A stretch of DNA of 64,000 bases from the NCBI GenBank assembly GCA_036796255.1, contig DAIRDH010000003.1:1-64000 (forward strand). The letters are read 5' to 3'. Below are positions 1 to 8,543 of the stretch, piece by piece. The notes under the pieces are model-generated. The model was not told the origin of the DNA, did not search any database, and was given only the letters and a program-made list of their open reading frames with translations. The DNA is from T3Sed10-241 sp036796255 (GTDB taxonomy: Bacteria > Bacteroidota > Bacteroidia > Flavobacteriales_D > Cryomorphaceae). Numbering within the stretch: position 1 is the first letter of the stretch; each line of letters starts with the position of its first letter. The position numbers and the translations under genes were made by a program.

Positions 1-1244
1 GTGTAGATGAATTTCCAAACGGAACCATCACAGAAACCATCACCTTCCACCAAAAGTGGTCCTTCAGCTGTTACTTCAGCTCCAAGATCACATGATGTTG
101 TGGTCATTGCACCGGCTATATCGGCAGCTGCATCGGCAGCGCATTCAACAACCACATCATCGGGAGCTGTGATACTCGGGCCTTCGTTTTCAAGGGTATA
201 GGTTCGGGTGCAGGTGGCTGTTCTGTCACACTCGTCAGTGACTGTGTAAGTCACCGTGTAAGTTGCGCCATCACATCCTTCTGTTCCGCTGGTAAGCATA
301 GGCATTCCAACTTCAACGCTTGTAGGCACACCATCTATCGCATTCAATACGGTTACATCGGCCTCTGATGGCGCGATGTTTTCAAAGCACTCTACCGTCT
401 CATCCTCATTACATTCTAATTCCAAAGCGGGAGGGGAAATGTTAAATACTTGTTCGCACTGGTCTGTTCGCCCGCAACCATCAGTAACGGTATAGGTAAA
501 GGTGAAGATATCGCCCAGACATGGGTCAAAATCTTCAGTGAGGTCTACGCTCACTTCAATTTCTGCGCAAAGAGGATCTCCAGGGCAGCTAAAAGTGTAT
601 AAAAGGGCGTCCTCATTTGCGACAGCCTCTTCAGCTGAGCTTATTTCGCCTCCAGCCGGGCAGCTGGTGATTTGAGGGCCATCGTTGTCGATGGTAAATG
701 TTTGTTGACACATCGCAACGCCTCCGCATTCATCATGTACTTCATACGTTATAACGTACTCTGTACCTGGACAAGATCCGGTAAGTAGGGTTCCTGGCGG
801 CTCATAGATCAAGATCAATGCAGCAGGGCCGCAAAAGATGTCGTAATCCAGCTCCATAAAAGTGTGCCCTACATCGGTAAAGCATTCAACAGTTTGGTCG
901 GTAGGACACGCGTTGATCACGGGCATGGGTGAATCGGTTTCAGCGCTCCGACTTGAGAATTGCGCAACTTCAGCGCGCTGGCCGATACCAGGTCCAGGAT
1001 AGACTTCCTTAATTACAACTACTTGCGGAGGTGATACCTGTGTTGGTATGGTGATGGGAGACTGTTGTGTTCTGGTGAGTGTGCTCTGATTTGGAGTTTC
1101 AGTTTGCGCATTTGCCGGGAAAGACAACATTAAGGCAGCAAAGAGGAAGATAAATGCGGACAATGCCGACCATTTACTTCCTCCGGGACAGACCTCGCCT
1201 GTCAAGCCGTGAAGACGGCTTTTAAAGAGAACATTTGATTTCAT
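1..1244 (-). CDS. Secreted cysteine-rich repeat adhesin (HYR-like), partial at 3' end
   Basis: The minus-strand frame is open from an ATG at 1244 to the left edge, so only about 414 N-terminal residues are visible. A long charged N-terminus precedes a hydrophobic segment and an A-N-A-Q cleavage site, giving an exported protein. The mature part carries repeats of roughly 100 residues marked by the pattern CP/APxDxxVEC followed by a second half with Y-x-V-T-D-x-C-x-R/G-x-x-x-C. This looks like the HYR/Ig-like repeats of large Bacteroidota surface adhesins. Such proteins usually end in a type IX secretion signal, but that end lies outside the window. The n-region before the hydrophobic core (about 27 residues) is unusually long. 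Repeat architecture is seen directly; adhesive function is inferred. Confidence 0.72.
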   Translation of the reverse strand, partial: MKSNVLFKSRLHGLTGEVCPGGSKWSALSAFIFLFAALMLSFPANAQTETPNQSTLTRTQQSPITIPTQVSPPQVVVIKEVYPGPGIGQRAEVAQFSSRSAETDSPMPVINACPTDQTVECFTDVGHTFMELDYDIFCGPAALILIYEPPGTLLTGSCPGTEYVITYEVHDECGGVAMCQQTFTIDNDGPQITSCPAGGEISSAEEAVANEDALLYTFSCPGDPLCAEIEVSVDLTEDFDPCLGDIFTFTYTVTDGCGRTDQCEQVFNISPPALELECNEDETVECFENIAPSEADVTVLNAIDGVPTSVEVGMPMLTSGTEGCDGATYTVTYTVTDECDRTATCTRTYTLENEGPSITAPDDVVVECAADAAADIAGAMTTTSCDLGAEVTAEGPLLVEGDGFCDGSVWKFIY

Positions 1245-1343
1245 AAGATTAAGGTTGTTGATTGGCGTCGGCAATGTCGCCGACAATTTAATTTGGTGGA
1301 TTTCTCTGATTTGCATCAGGAGTCAAGGCGTAAAACCTTGACT
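1187..1343 (-). repeat. Cluster of four short hairpins around the adhesin start
   Basis: Four perfect inverted repeats follow one another across the start codon at 1244: GACAG/CTGTC (1187-1191 with 1199-1203), AAGCCGT/ACGGCTT with a 4-nt loop (1204-1221), GTCGGC/GCCGAC (1267-1284), and AGTCAAGG/CCTTGACT with a 7-nt loop (1321-1343). Two lie in the presumed 5' leader and two in the codons ahead of the signal peptide core. No U-tract follows, so they do not look like terminators. Confidence 0.5.
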
Positions 1344-1730
1344 TTGTCATGGTGCCGAATCTTATCGACACCCTTTCTAGGATTTAGGGAGGAGTAGGTA
1401 TTTTCATCATAGCTTTCATGTTTTTTGGTAAAACTAAATAAAAACCGACGGAATACAATTTAATCGGGAATAATTTAACATTGGACGTACAAATATAGTA
1501 TTTAATGGAATTGCGTTTGTGCGCACTTCCTTGTGAAAATCAGTTGACTAAAAGGTCTGGTTTAGGGTTGACTTTTTTTTTCAACAAATGAAAACACCCA
1601 TTGGTCGATTCAATAAGTTTACTGAACGTTAAATGTGTGGCCTATTCGTCATATTAATTACATTGCTGAGTCAGGCCATTCTTTGTTGAGGGAATGCGAA
1701 CATCCCACAAGATTTTTCGTTCTTACAGGC
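1245..1730. other. Intergenic region between divergent genes
   Basis: This 486-base gap separates the adhesin (minus) from the secreted protein starting at 1731 (plus). It holds two of the short hairpins, one TATATTTG candidate -7 box on the minus strand (1490-1497) and a T-rich run near 1573. In-frame codons continue upstream of 1731 to a start at 1635, but the signal peptide places the real start at 1731. I see no RNA gene or convincing small protein here. Confidence 0.5.
1490..1497 (-). promoter_or_regulatory. Candidate -7 promoter box for the adhesin
   Basis: On the minus strand this reads TATATTTG, matching the Bacteroidota sigma-A -7 motif TAnnTTTG. No TTG is found at the usual 17-20 base spacing. 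It would give a leader of about 240 nt containing two hairpins. Confidence 0.3.
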
Positions 1731-2675
1731 ATGAAATCGCTACATCTCGCGTGGATTATTTCTTTGGTTTTAGGCAATGAGCTATATGCTCAAAATGACA
1801 TCGTGAAAGTGATCAGCCTCGACGAATTTGTTGTGAGTGCGTCTGAAGACGGTTTTGATACTGAGGATTTTGTGAATAGAGTTCGGCGGGATACTACATT
1901 TTACAAGGCTTTTCTCAATTTAAAGTATTTTCCGCACGACGTGGAGGGCAAAGTGATTGTTTATTTAAAGGACGATAGCGAACGCGGTACCATGGAAAGA
2001 GATGCCGTGCAGCATTTGAATGACCAGGAATACATGCATGTTGAGATTCTAAAGGAAGTTAGCAACGGCAAGATTAAAAAGCGAAATGGAGAATGGCGTT
2101 ATTTCACAGCCGAGATGTATGACGAAGTTTTCTTTCCGTCCGAACCGGAAAAAGTGAGTAATCGTGTTGAGCGATTTGAGCAAGAATTGTCGGGTGGCTC
2201 GCGTATAGACAAGCACAAGGGCCAGTTGAAGCGAATGATGTTTAATCCAGGGAGCGAAATTGATAACGTGCCATTTATTGGAGACAAGCTCGCCATATTT
2301 GATGACCATATGGTGCCTTATTATGATTATTCCATTTTTTCTACCATCTATAAAGGGGACTCCTGTATCGCTTTTTCTTGCTTCACCAAAGAAGGGATGA
2401 GGGAAGAGACTGTCATTCAGGATTTGACGTCATACTTCGACCCGATTACAATGGAAGTGTTGGGGAGAGCATATAGACTGGCCCATAGCACGATACTATT
2501 TACTTTCGATATATCTATCGAAGTCGTTAATATGAAGCAAGGTGGGTGGTTGCTTCCGCAAAAGGTGCATTATGACGGTTATTGGAATGTACCATTTCGT
2601 AAACCTGAGATCATCAAATTTGAGTTATATTGCAGCAATTACAGGACAGAGGTAGGGCGCTATGCAAAGCCATGA
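1731..2675 (+). CDS. Secreted protein of unknown function
   Basis: This 314-residue protein begins with a clear signal peptide (MKSLHLAWIISLVLGNELYAQ), which is why I chose the ATG at 1731 over the upstream in-frame start at 1635. The mature N-terminus has the sequence LDEFVVSA followed by D-x-E-D-F-V and DTTFYKAFLNL-x-YFPH, resembling conserved Bacteroidota periplasmic proteins. No catalytic motif is recognisable. It ends 58 bases before the tryptophan dioxygenase start on the same strand, so the two could be co-transcribed, although kynA may have its own promoter. I do not recognise a function. Confidence 0.75.
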   Translation: MKSLHLAWIISLVLGNELYAQNDIVKVISLDEFVVSASEDGFDTEDFVNRVRRDTTFYKAFLNLKYFPHDVEGKVIVYLKDDSERGTMERDAVQHLNDQEYMHVEILKEVSNGKIKKRNGEWRYFTAEMYDEVFFPSEPEKVSNRVERFEQELSGGSRIDKHKGQLKRMMFNPGSEIDNVPFIGDKLAIFDDHMVPYYDYSIFSTIYKGDSCIAFSCFTKEGMREETVIQDLTSYFDPITMEVLGRAYRLAHSTILFTFDISIEVVNMKQGGWLLPQKVHYDGYWNVPFRKPEIIKFELYCSNYRTEVGRYAKP

Positions 2676-2705
2676 GGGGGCTGGGAGTAAACGATGGCAT
2701 TTTTT

Positions 2706-2713
2706 TACCTTTG
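2706..2713 (+). promoter_or_regulatory. Candidate -7 box for kynA
   Basis: The sequence TACCTTTG matches TAnnTTTG and ends 20 bases before the ATG at 2734, which supports that start over the in-frame ATG at 2662. A TTG at the expected upstream spacing was not found. Confidence 0.4.
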
Positions 2714-2733
2714 GCCCAACTCAACAAAACTCC

Positions 2734-3792
2734 ATGAAGCCCTCCAACAACGTTTACTACAGCGAATACCTGCAACTCGATAAAATTCTCAATGCCCAGG
2801 CGCCAGAGAGCGATAAAGCAGGAGTGGAGGCACATGATGAAATGCTTTTTATTGTCACTCACCAGGCTTATGAGTTGTGGTTTAAGCAAGTGCTCTATGA
2901 ATTGAATAGCATAATTGACTTGCTGGCCTCTCCAAAGGTGAATGACAATTCACCAACCATGCAAATGGTGGTGCACAGATCGCTCAGAATCATAGCAATA
3001 TTGCGTTTGTTGGTTGATCAGATCAACGTAATGGAAACGATGACTTCGCTTGATTTTTTAGATTTTCGAGACCTCCTCCGCCCAGCCAGCGGATTTCAAA
3101 GTGTGCAGTGGAAGGAGCTTGAAGCGCGGCTTGGACTGCGTTTTGAAGACCGTCATGGAAAGGGATACTATACATCGCAACTCAAGCCGCACGATGTACA
3201 CTACGTGAAAGAATCGGAGTCAAAAACATCTATGCTTGACCTGCTGAATGTATGGTTAGAGCGCATGCCTTATTTTGAAAATGAAGACTCTTGGCCTGGT
3301 GCTTCAGGCAGACCAGCGGAGGAGCACCCATTCTGGAAACAATACCGCGAAAGCTATTTGAATAGCTTGCTCGACATCGAGAAAGGCAACACTGCGCTCT
3401 TTGATGCCTTGCTTTTTGGCAAAGATGAAGATCCTAAACGAAGGTTGTCGGCAAGGGCAGCACGCGCGGCACTCTTCATTATGCTGTATCGCGGCTACCC
3501 GCTGCTGCAAATGCCATTCCAATTGCTGACCGCACTGATGGAGATTGATGAGCTCATGGCCACCTGGCGCATCCGTCATATCAACATGGTGCATCGCATG
3601 ATTGGTGCGCGTGTGGGAACTGGCAATTCCAGTGGTCGCAGTTACTTGAAAGCCGCCATGGATAAGCACTATATATTCACGGAACTTGCTGAGCTTAATG
3701 GTTTGCTGCTAGAGCGGCGCAATTTGCCTAAGCTGCCCGATGCCCTTGTAGCCATATTCGGATTTGCAGGGGTAAATGCGGGTCAAAACTAA
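2734..3792 (+). CDS. kynA: Tryptophan 2,3-dioxygenase
   Basis: This enzyme is a haem-dependent cytosolic dioxygenase that opens the indole ring of L-tryptophan to N-formylkynurenine, the first step of the kynurenine pathway. The 352-residue product carries the family block FIVTHQAYELWFKQ near the N-terminus, whose His contacts the substrate, and the RHINMVHRMIGARVGTGNSSG-type block that carries the haem-ligand histidine and the ammonium-binding loop. Length and block order are normal. I take the ATG at 2734 because the N-terminus there matches the family (NNVYYSEYLQLDKIL) and a -7 box sits just upstream. Its stop overlaps by 4 bases the stop of the convergent lipoprotein gene. No other kynurenine gene is in the window. 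Confidence 0.95.
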   Translation: MKPSNNVYYSEYLQLDKILNAQAPESDKAGVEAHDEMLFIVTHQAYELWFKQVLYELNSIIDLLASPKVNDNSPTMQMVVHRSLRIIAILRLLVDQINVMETMTSLDFLDFRDLLRPASGFQSVQWKELEARLGLRFEDRHGKGYYTSQLKPHDVHYVKESESKTSMLDLLNVWLERMPYFENEDSWPGASGRPAEEHPFWKQYRESYLNSLLDIEKGNTALFDALLFGKDEDPKRRLSARAARAALFIMLYRGYPLLQMPFQLLTALMEIDELMATWRIRHINMVHRMIGARVGTGNSSGRSYLKAAMDKHYIFTELAELNGLLLERRNLPKLPDALVAIFGFAGVNAGQN

Positions 3793-4616
3793 CGCCGTAA
3801 GAAGCGCAAAGTGAATGCAGCATTTTCGGTCTCTGAAGCAGAAAATACGGAAACAACATAATCACCTGTATATGGGAGGATGCCTTCCCATCTTTTATAC
3901 TCCATATCAGCTCCATTTGCGGGCCTTAATGTGAAATATAAAGGACTTTTTTCTGGATCCAATTCCAGAGCAATTTTCTCGCCCTTTAATGCATTCAAGG
4001 CAAAGGTCACTTGCTTACCGTCGGGCAACTGTCCTGCTATCAGGGTGTCATTTCTTCCAATTCTAATGTGCTTCGCATATCGCTCTTTGGCCTCGAAGTT
4101 GTCAATTAGCTTTAAGAGCGTTTTCAAATCGGCAGCATGAACAGGACTTTCGTTTAGTTCGGCCTTTTCAATATTACCAACATCATTGATTTTGGCAGCA
4201 TCATAGCTTTGCTGATCTGCATATGCCACTAACCAAGCGTACCCTTCAATTCCTACCTTGGTCTTATGCGAGGAGTAGGTCAGCCTGCCATCGGAAAAAA
4301 AGTATGTGTTTAGATAGTTGTTGTGTTCTATAAGTGCCAAAAAAACTTCATTATTGGAGGTGATATACATTTCAATCTCCAATTCGGCTGAGTTTATTTT
4401 GATAGTTGCGTAGACAATGTTCGCAGGTTTTTGCGACATTTTCTGGGTTATTAGTGTACGCGCATCATTTGCCCAAAAGTCGCTAAGGTCGGCAGCGACA
4501 TATTGCTGATCATTGCCACCTTCGTCCTGAATCCAGTTGCAGGAAGTGGCAAGCAAAGCGAAGTAGACAAATGGCAGGCAAGCCTGTATCGCCCTTAAAT
4601 TATGTACAAAGTCCAT
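3789..4616 (-). CDS. Putative lipoprotein of unknown function
   Basis: The 275-residue product has an N-terminal hydrophobic stretch ending in LLATSC, a plausible lipobox, so it is probably anchored to a membrane from the periplasmic side. The C-terminal part (GILPYTGDYVVSVFSA, then FTLRF) resembles the beta-sandwich of bacterial pre-peptidase-like domains, but the match is only suggestive. No catalytic residues are recognised. The gene converges with kynA, the two stops overlapping by 4 bases. It stands alone on the minus strand, 149 bases from the next gene upstream. Confidence 0.7.
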   Translation of the reverse strand: MDFVHNLRAIQACLPFVYFALLATSCNWIQDEGGNDQQYVAADLSDFWANDARTLITQKMSQKPANIVYATIKINSAELEIEMYITSNNEVFLALIEHNNYLNTYFFSDGRLTYSSHKTKVGIEGYAWLVAYADQQSYDAAKINDVGNIEKAELNESPVHAADLKTLLKLIDNFEAKERYAKHIRIGRNDTLIAGQLPDGKQVTFALNALKGEKIALELDPEKSPLYFTLRPANGADMEYKRWEGILPYTGDYVVSVFSASETENAAFTLRFLRR

Positions 4617-4765
4617 GGTATAGAAAACGTCATGCTGACACTTTGATACCGAAGGTAATTCCTTGAGGGCAGGAAATCAAGGGTTGGCATTAAAAAAAAC
4701 TTCTAATCCTATGACTGATTTATGTCTTGCCGGGCAGGTGTCAATGAAAATCCACTGAAAATGTG

Positions 4766-5707
4766 CTATTGACCACCCAGATTCATAAAAGAATACCCTT
4801 CGGTCGAAATGACTCTTTGGTCGTTTTTGTTCACCTTGCGCACTGTAGTGATCGACTTATCACCGTTTTTTTTGGAGATGGCAACCATTTCCATCATTAC
4901 GCCACCGGGGTAATTCGTGGGTAAGGGCGATGCCTTAACTTTTTTGTTTGATTGGGCCATATTGCCGAATGACTCCATCCAGCTGATGTCAGTTTCTTTG
5001 GTCATCCACACATACATTTCCATATCCTTTTCATCTTGAGAATTCTCAACCTTGTATTCATGGCAATTAAACCCTGCTATTTGCTTGCTGTTGCCAGTGG
5101 CGGTGAAACTACCAGTACTCACATCCTGCACTTCCTCATCCTCTATTTGATCCGGGTTAAACTTCATGGTCATGCCAATTTTTTGGCCACTTGACTCTAC
5201 CAGCGTAATCATTTGATTGTTCTCTGTGTCGAAAATGATCAATGATGTTTGACCTTCCATAGAGCCAATCATTCCGGCGTAAGGACTGTCATTATTGATC
5301 AGCATGGTCATATTTTGACTAAAGTCCTCCTTGTCTTTACTATTGTACGCAGTGATGTTAACCTCGATGGAGTGCTGGAAATCATAATTCTTTTTAACCT
5401 GCGCTTTGCTACCCCCGGAATTACCCATCAAGGCTTCCATCATCCTTGTGGCAGCTTCACTCGAATCATCCTGATGGTTCTGTTCTGATCCATTGCTTTC
5501 TTCAGCAGGTGATTCTTTCGTTTTTTTCTTCTTGCCAAAAAGTCCCTCTATTGCGTCAAGGCCTGAGTCAATTCCTTGATCTATCTTTTGGTCAATGCGT
5601 TGATTGGTTTTCTGCTTGGCGCGATCTTCGGTTTTATCAACGATCTGTGCAAAGGCAATTTCCATAGAGATTGTGAAAAGTACGAAGCATGCAAAAATGG
5701 ATTTCAT
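4766..5707 (-). CDS. Secreted DUF4412-family protein
   Basis: This 313-residue exported protein has a signal peptide ending in AFAQ. A strongly charged segment follows, with repeats of the type TNQRIDQKIDQGID and a K/E/D-rich linker, then a globular C-terminal domain. That domain has the pattern of DUF4412, with GFNCHEYKVE, the Y-V-W-M-T-K-E strand and a long methionine-rich stretch. The family is common in Bacteroidota and has no assigned biochemical role. The N-terminal region is low in complexity and possibly helical. The gene is monocistronic as far as I can see. Confidence 0.8.
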   Translation of the reverse strand: MKSIFACFVLFTISMEIAFAQIVDKTEDRAKQKTNQRIDQKIDQGIDSGLDAIEGLFGKKKKTKESPAEESNGSEQNHQDDSSEAATRMMEALMGNSGGSKAQVKKNYDFQHSIEVNITAYNSKDKEDFSQNMTMLINNDSPYAGMIGSMEGQTSLIIFDTENNQMITLVESSGQKIGMTMKFNPDQIEDEEVQDVSTGSFTATGNSKQIAGFNCHEYKVENSQDEKDMEMYVWMTKETDISWMESFGNMAQSNKKVKASPLPTNYPGGVMMEMVAISKKNGDKSITTVRKVNKNDQRVISTEGYSFMNLGGQ

Positions 5708-6223
5708 CGGATTCTTAATTTAGCTTTTTTCAGTTTATATGATAAAAGTAAAAACTGAACGAAGAAAAAAGTGTATCCGATTGAAATATCATCAATATTG
5801 GTGATGCTCCGCACAGTCTGTAAATGTTGACTTGGAGATCAAAGGTAAACTCCGGATTTGATCTACAGGTGCAACTAAACAATCGTTGGCATTTAACAGT
5901 TTTTCGTGCATAATATCACTGTCCTTCAGGAGAAATTTCTTTTATTGTCAGCGATAAATAATTTGTTTGAGTATTAATTTTCTTTCTAATTTTCGCCCAC
6001 AAATGATCACATACCGAAAGCGAGGATTACATGTTGACCACAAGCCACATAATGTGTGGCTGGTTGAGTTGTTTCTCACTATTTCTGTCCAGCTTCAGGT
6101 TGGTTTCTCTCCGGCGCTCAAGGCTTGCTATGTGCAACCTATACGTATTTGAGCACGAGCGGTAGTTCTTAGTCCTAAAATTACAGGCAAATCGCCTCTT
6201 AATCAGTTTTAATTCTACAAAGC
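5708..6223. other. Intergenic region upstream of speA
   Basis: This 516-base gap separates divergent genes. It contains a 7-bp inverted repeat near 5730-5758 (TCAGTTT/AAACTGA) close to the DUF4412 start, and a perfect AGCCACA-TAATG-TGTGGCT repeat at 6043-6061. A 61-codon frame at 5967-6152 has no family resemblance and is not called. No clear TAnnTTTG box precedes 6224. Confidence 0.5.
6043..6061. repeat. Short perfect inverted repeat upstream of speA
   Basis: The sequence is AGCCACA, a 5-base centre, then TGTGGCT. It lies 163 bases before the arginine decarboxylase start. It could be an operator or a hairpin in a leader; no U-tract follows. Confidence 0.4.
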
Positions 6224-7693
6224 ATGAAAATAAAATACATAGACCTTATTGAGCAAACTTTTCATTTTCCACAGGAAGAGTTTAAACTCGATGACATGGA
6301 ACTTACTTTCCACGATATCCCCTTGATGGATATGGTACGCAAGTATGGCACTCCACTAAAATTTACCTATTTACCAAAGATTTCCGAGAACATTCAAAAG
6401 GCCAAAGGCTGGTTTAAGAATGCCATGCAAAAGGTAGACTACAAGGGCACCTATAATTATTGCTACTGTACCAAAAGCTCACACTTTTCGCACGTCGTGG
6501 AACAGGCACTGAAAAATGACATATCTATCGAAACATCATCTGCTTATGATCTCGATATTGTGGAGTACCTCTATGAGTCCGGGAAGTTGAACCGCGAGCG
6601 CTACATTGTATGTAATGGTTACAAAACTGAAGAGTATCTCGAACGCATTGCACACTTGATCAACCAAGGGTATAAAATACTACCAGTCATTGACAATTAC
6701 CAAGAGGTTGATGTGCTCAATGCCCTTATAGAGAGGCCTTTTGAAATCGGGATCAGGATCGCCAGCGAGGAGGAGCCAAAATTTGAATTTTACACCAGCA
6801 GGCTGGGAATAGGTTACCGCAATATTGCACCTTTTTACAGGGATGTAATTCAGAACCATCCAAAGATTAAGCTGAAAATGCTTCATTTCTTTATCAATAC
6901 AGGGATCAATGACAATGCCTACTATTGGAATGAATTCAACAAGTGTCTTAGTGTTTACGGCCGCTTGAAAGAAGTATGTGAGAGTCTGGATTCTTTAAAT
7001 ATTGGTGGCGGATTTCCAATAAAGAACAGCCTCGCTTTCGAATACGATTATGCCTATATGATCGATGAGATTATCGCGCAAACCAAAAATTTTGCGATAG
7101 AAGCTGGCATTGAAGATCCGCACATTTACACAGAGTTCGGCAGTTTTACTGTTGGCGAAAGCGGTGGTGCGCTCTTCAAGGTCATCTACCAAAAAAGACA
7201 AAATGACAAGGAGCGTTGGAACATGATTGACTCTTCTTTCATGACCACTTTACCCGACTCTTGGGCCATCAACAAGCGCTTCATCATGCTTCCGCTCAAT
7301 AGGTGGAACAGTGATTATGAGCGTGTGTTTCTCGGGGGTTTGACCTGTGACAGCGATGATTACTACAACTCTGAGCAACATATCAATGCCATTTATTTGC
7401 CGCGATATAATAAAGAGAATCCACTTTACATCGGGTTTTTCAACACGGGAGCATATCAGGATACCGTAGGTGGATATGGTGGATTGCAGCACTGCCTCAT
7501 TCCCAATCCAAAGCAAATCGTGATTGACCGAGATGAGCATGGCAAATTGAATTACCGCGTCTTCTCTGAACAGCAAAATGCAGGGTCGATGATGAAGCTT
7601 TTGGGCTATCCCCTAAAGGGCGAAAAGAGCCATAACATCCAGGACAAAACAAAGCCTAAAGCAGTTGAAGCCAATGCTGACTCAGCGCAGTAA
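6224..7693 (+). CDS. speA: Biosynthetic arginine decarboxylase
   Basis: This PLP enzyme of the alanine-racemase fold decarboxylates L-arginine to agmatine in the cytosol, opening polyamine synthesis. The 489-residue protein shows the PLP lysine in YCTKSSHF (Lys84), a glycine-rich phosphate-binding turn (LNIGGGFP, about 258-265), and the catalytic cysteine in GLTCDSDD (Cys375). It is shorter than E. coli SpeA, as is usual for the Bacteroidota form. The stop overlaps the start of the ureohydrolase-like gene by 20-29 bases, and that gene overlaps the deoxyhypusine-synthase-like gene, so three genes form one coupled operon. The substrate assignment to arginine rests on resemblance to this clade and was not tested. 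Confidence 0.88.
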   Translation: MKIKYIDLIEQTFHFPQEEFKLDDMELTFHDIPLMDMVRKYGTPLKFTYLPKISENIQKAKGWFKNAMQKVDYKGTYNYCYCTKSSHFSHVVEQALKNDISIETSSAYDLDIVEYLYESGKLNRERYIVCNGYKTEEYLERIAHLINQGYKILPVIDNYQEVDVLNALIERPFEIGIRIASEEEPKFEFYTSRLGIGYRNIAPFYRDVIQNHPKIKLKMLHFFINTGINDNAYYWNEFNKCLSVYGRLKEVCESLDSLNIGGGFPIKNSLAFEYDYAYMIDEIIAQTKNFAIEAGIEDPHIYTEFGSFTVGESGGALFKVIYQKRQNDKERWNMIDSSFMTTLPDSWAINKRFIMLPLNRWNSDYERVFLGGLTCDSDDYYNSEQHINAIYLPRYNKENPLYIGFFNTGAYQDTVGGYGGLQHCLIPNPKQIVIDRDEHGKLNYRVFSEQQNAGSMMKLLGYPLKGEKSHNIQDKTKPKAVEANADSAQ

Positions 7694-8543
7694 CTACGCG
7701 GGAATCGACTTCACCCTCGCTGAATACAATTCGGCTGGTATTGTCGTGATTCCCGTTGCTTACAGCCAAAGCTCTGAACATGGCAATCTTGCACAAGGGC
7801 CCGAGGCAATGCTGGAGGCGCTGCAGCGGATGTCATTGTATGACATTGAAACAAACACGGAAGTGTTTAGGAATGGAATCGCTATTGAACGCCTGGATTT
7901 GAAGGCTGCTTCAGCGGAAGAGTTGTGCGACATCATATACGAATCGGTCACTGAGCATCTCGCTTCTGAAAAAATGGTCAGCCTGATAGGCGGGGACCAT
8001 ACCTTGAGCATTGCTGCCGTGCGCGCCTTTTTGGCAAAGTACGAAAACCTGACTGTGCTGCAGTTGGATGCCCACGCCAATTTGCGCAAGAGTCATTTGG
8101 GAAGCAGCCTAGATGCGTCATGTGCTTTTCACGAAGCCGCAGAGAGCACAAACCTCATTCAAGTAGGAATTCGCGCAATGGATGCTGCTGAGAAACCATA
8201 TTTAAAGCGTCAAAATGTTTTTTTCAGTCATGAAATCATCAAGAATCCACTATGGATGGATGAGGCCTTGGAGCTGATGACCCGCGATGTATATTTGAGT
8301 ATTGACCTTGATGTATTCGATCCCTCTGCATTTCCATCCACCCCTTATCCGGAGCCTGGAGGCCTTTATTGGGATGAAACCCTTAAATTTATCCGCAAGG
8401 TCAGTAAGAAACGAAACATTGTAGGATTTGAGTTACTAGGCCTGGCACCACATTCAGCGAAGGATCCCAGTAATTATTTTATGGCCAAATTGCACTACAA
8501 AGTGCTGAGCTACATTTTCAAAAAAAGAAATCCAAAACTATGA
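7665..8543 (+). CDS. Ureohydrolase (agmatinase/arginase) family protein with degenerate active site
   Basis: The 292-residue product has the arginase fold signature: GGDH (109-112), DAHANL (135-140), SIDLD (212-216) and PEPGGL. Agmatinases hydrolyse agmatine to putrescine and urea with two manganese ions. Here the second Asp of DAHxD is Asn139. The catalytic His of the following loop is replaced (LDASCAF, Ala151 at the expected place). The conserved Glu near the C-terminus is Gly259 (FELLGLAP). His112, Asp135, His137, Asp214 and Asp216 remain. Its place between speA and the deoxyhypusine-synthase-like gene ties it to polyamines, but the changes argue for reduced, altered or non-catalytic activity. 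The start may be 7665 or the ATG at 7674; both overlap speA. The stop overlaps the next ATG as ATGA. Confidence 0.8.
   Translation: MKPMLTQRSNYAGIDFTLAEYNSAGIVVIPVAYSQSSEHGNLAQGPEAMLEALQRMSLYDIETNTEVFRNGIAIERLDLKAASAEELCDIIYESVTEHLASEKMVSLIGGDHTLSIAAVRAFLAKYENLTVLQLDAHANLRKSHLGSSLDASCAFHEAAESTNLIQVGIRAMDAAEKPYLKRQNVFFSHEIIKNPLWMDEALELMTRDVYLSIDLDVFDPSAFPSTPYPEPGGLYWDETLKFIRKVSKKRNIVGFELLGLAPHSAKDPSNYFMAKLHYKVLSYIFKKRNPKL

Noticed and set aside
3789..3792. Overlap of two convergent stop codons as a possible frameshift or fusion
   Set aside because: It is a simple 4-base tail-to-tail overlap, also seen at 24116-24119; both proteins end normally.
5967..6152. A 61-codon frame in the gap before speA
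   Set aside because: Composition is unlike the neighbouring proteins, no promoter box or family feature was seen, and it contains the inverted repeat, so it is probably chance.
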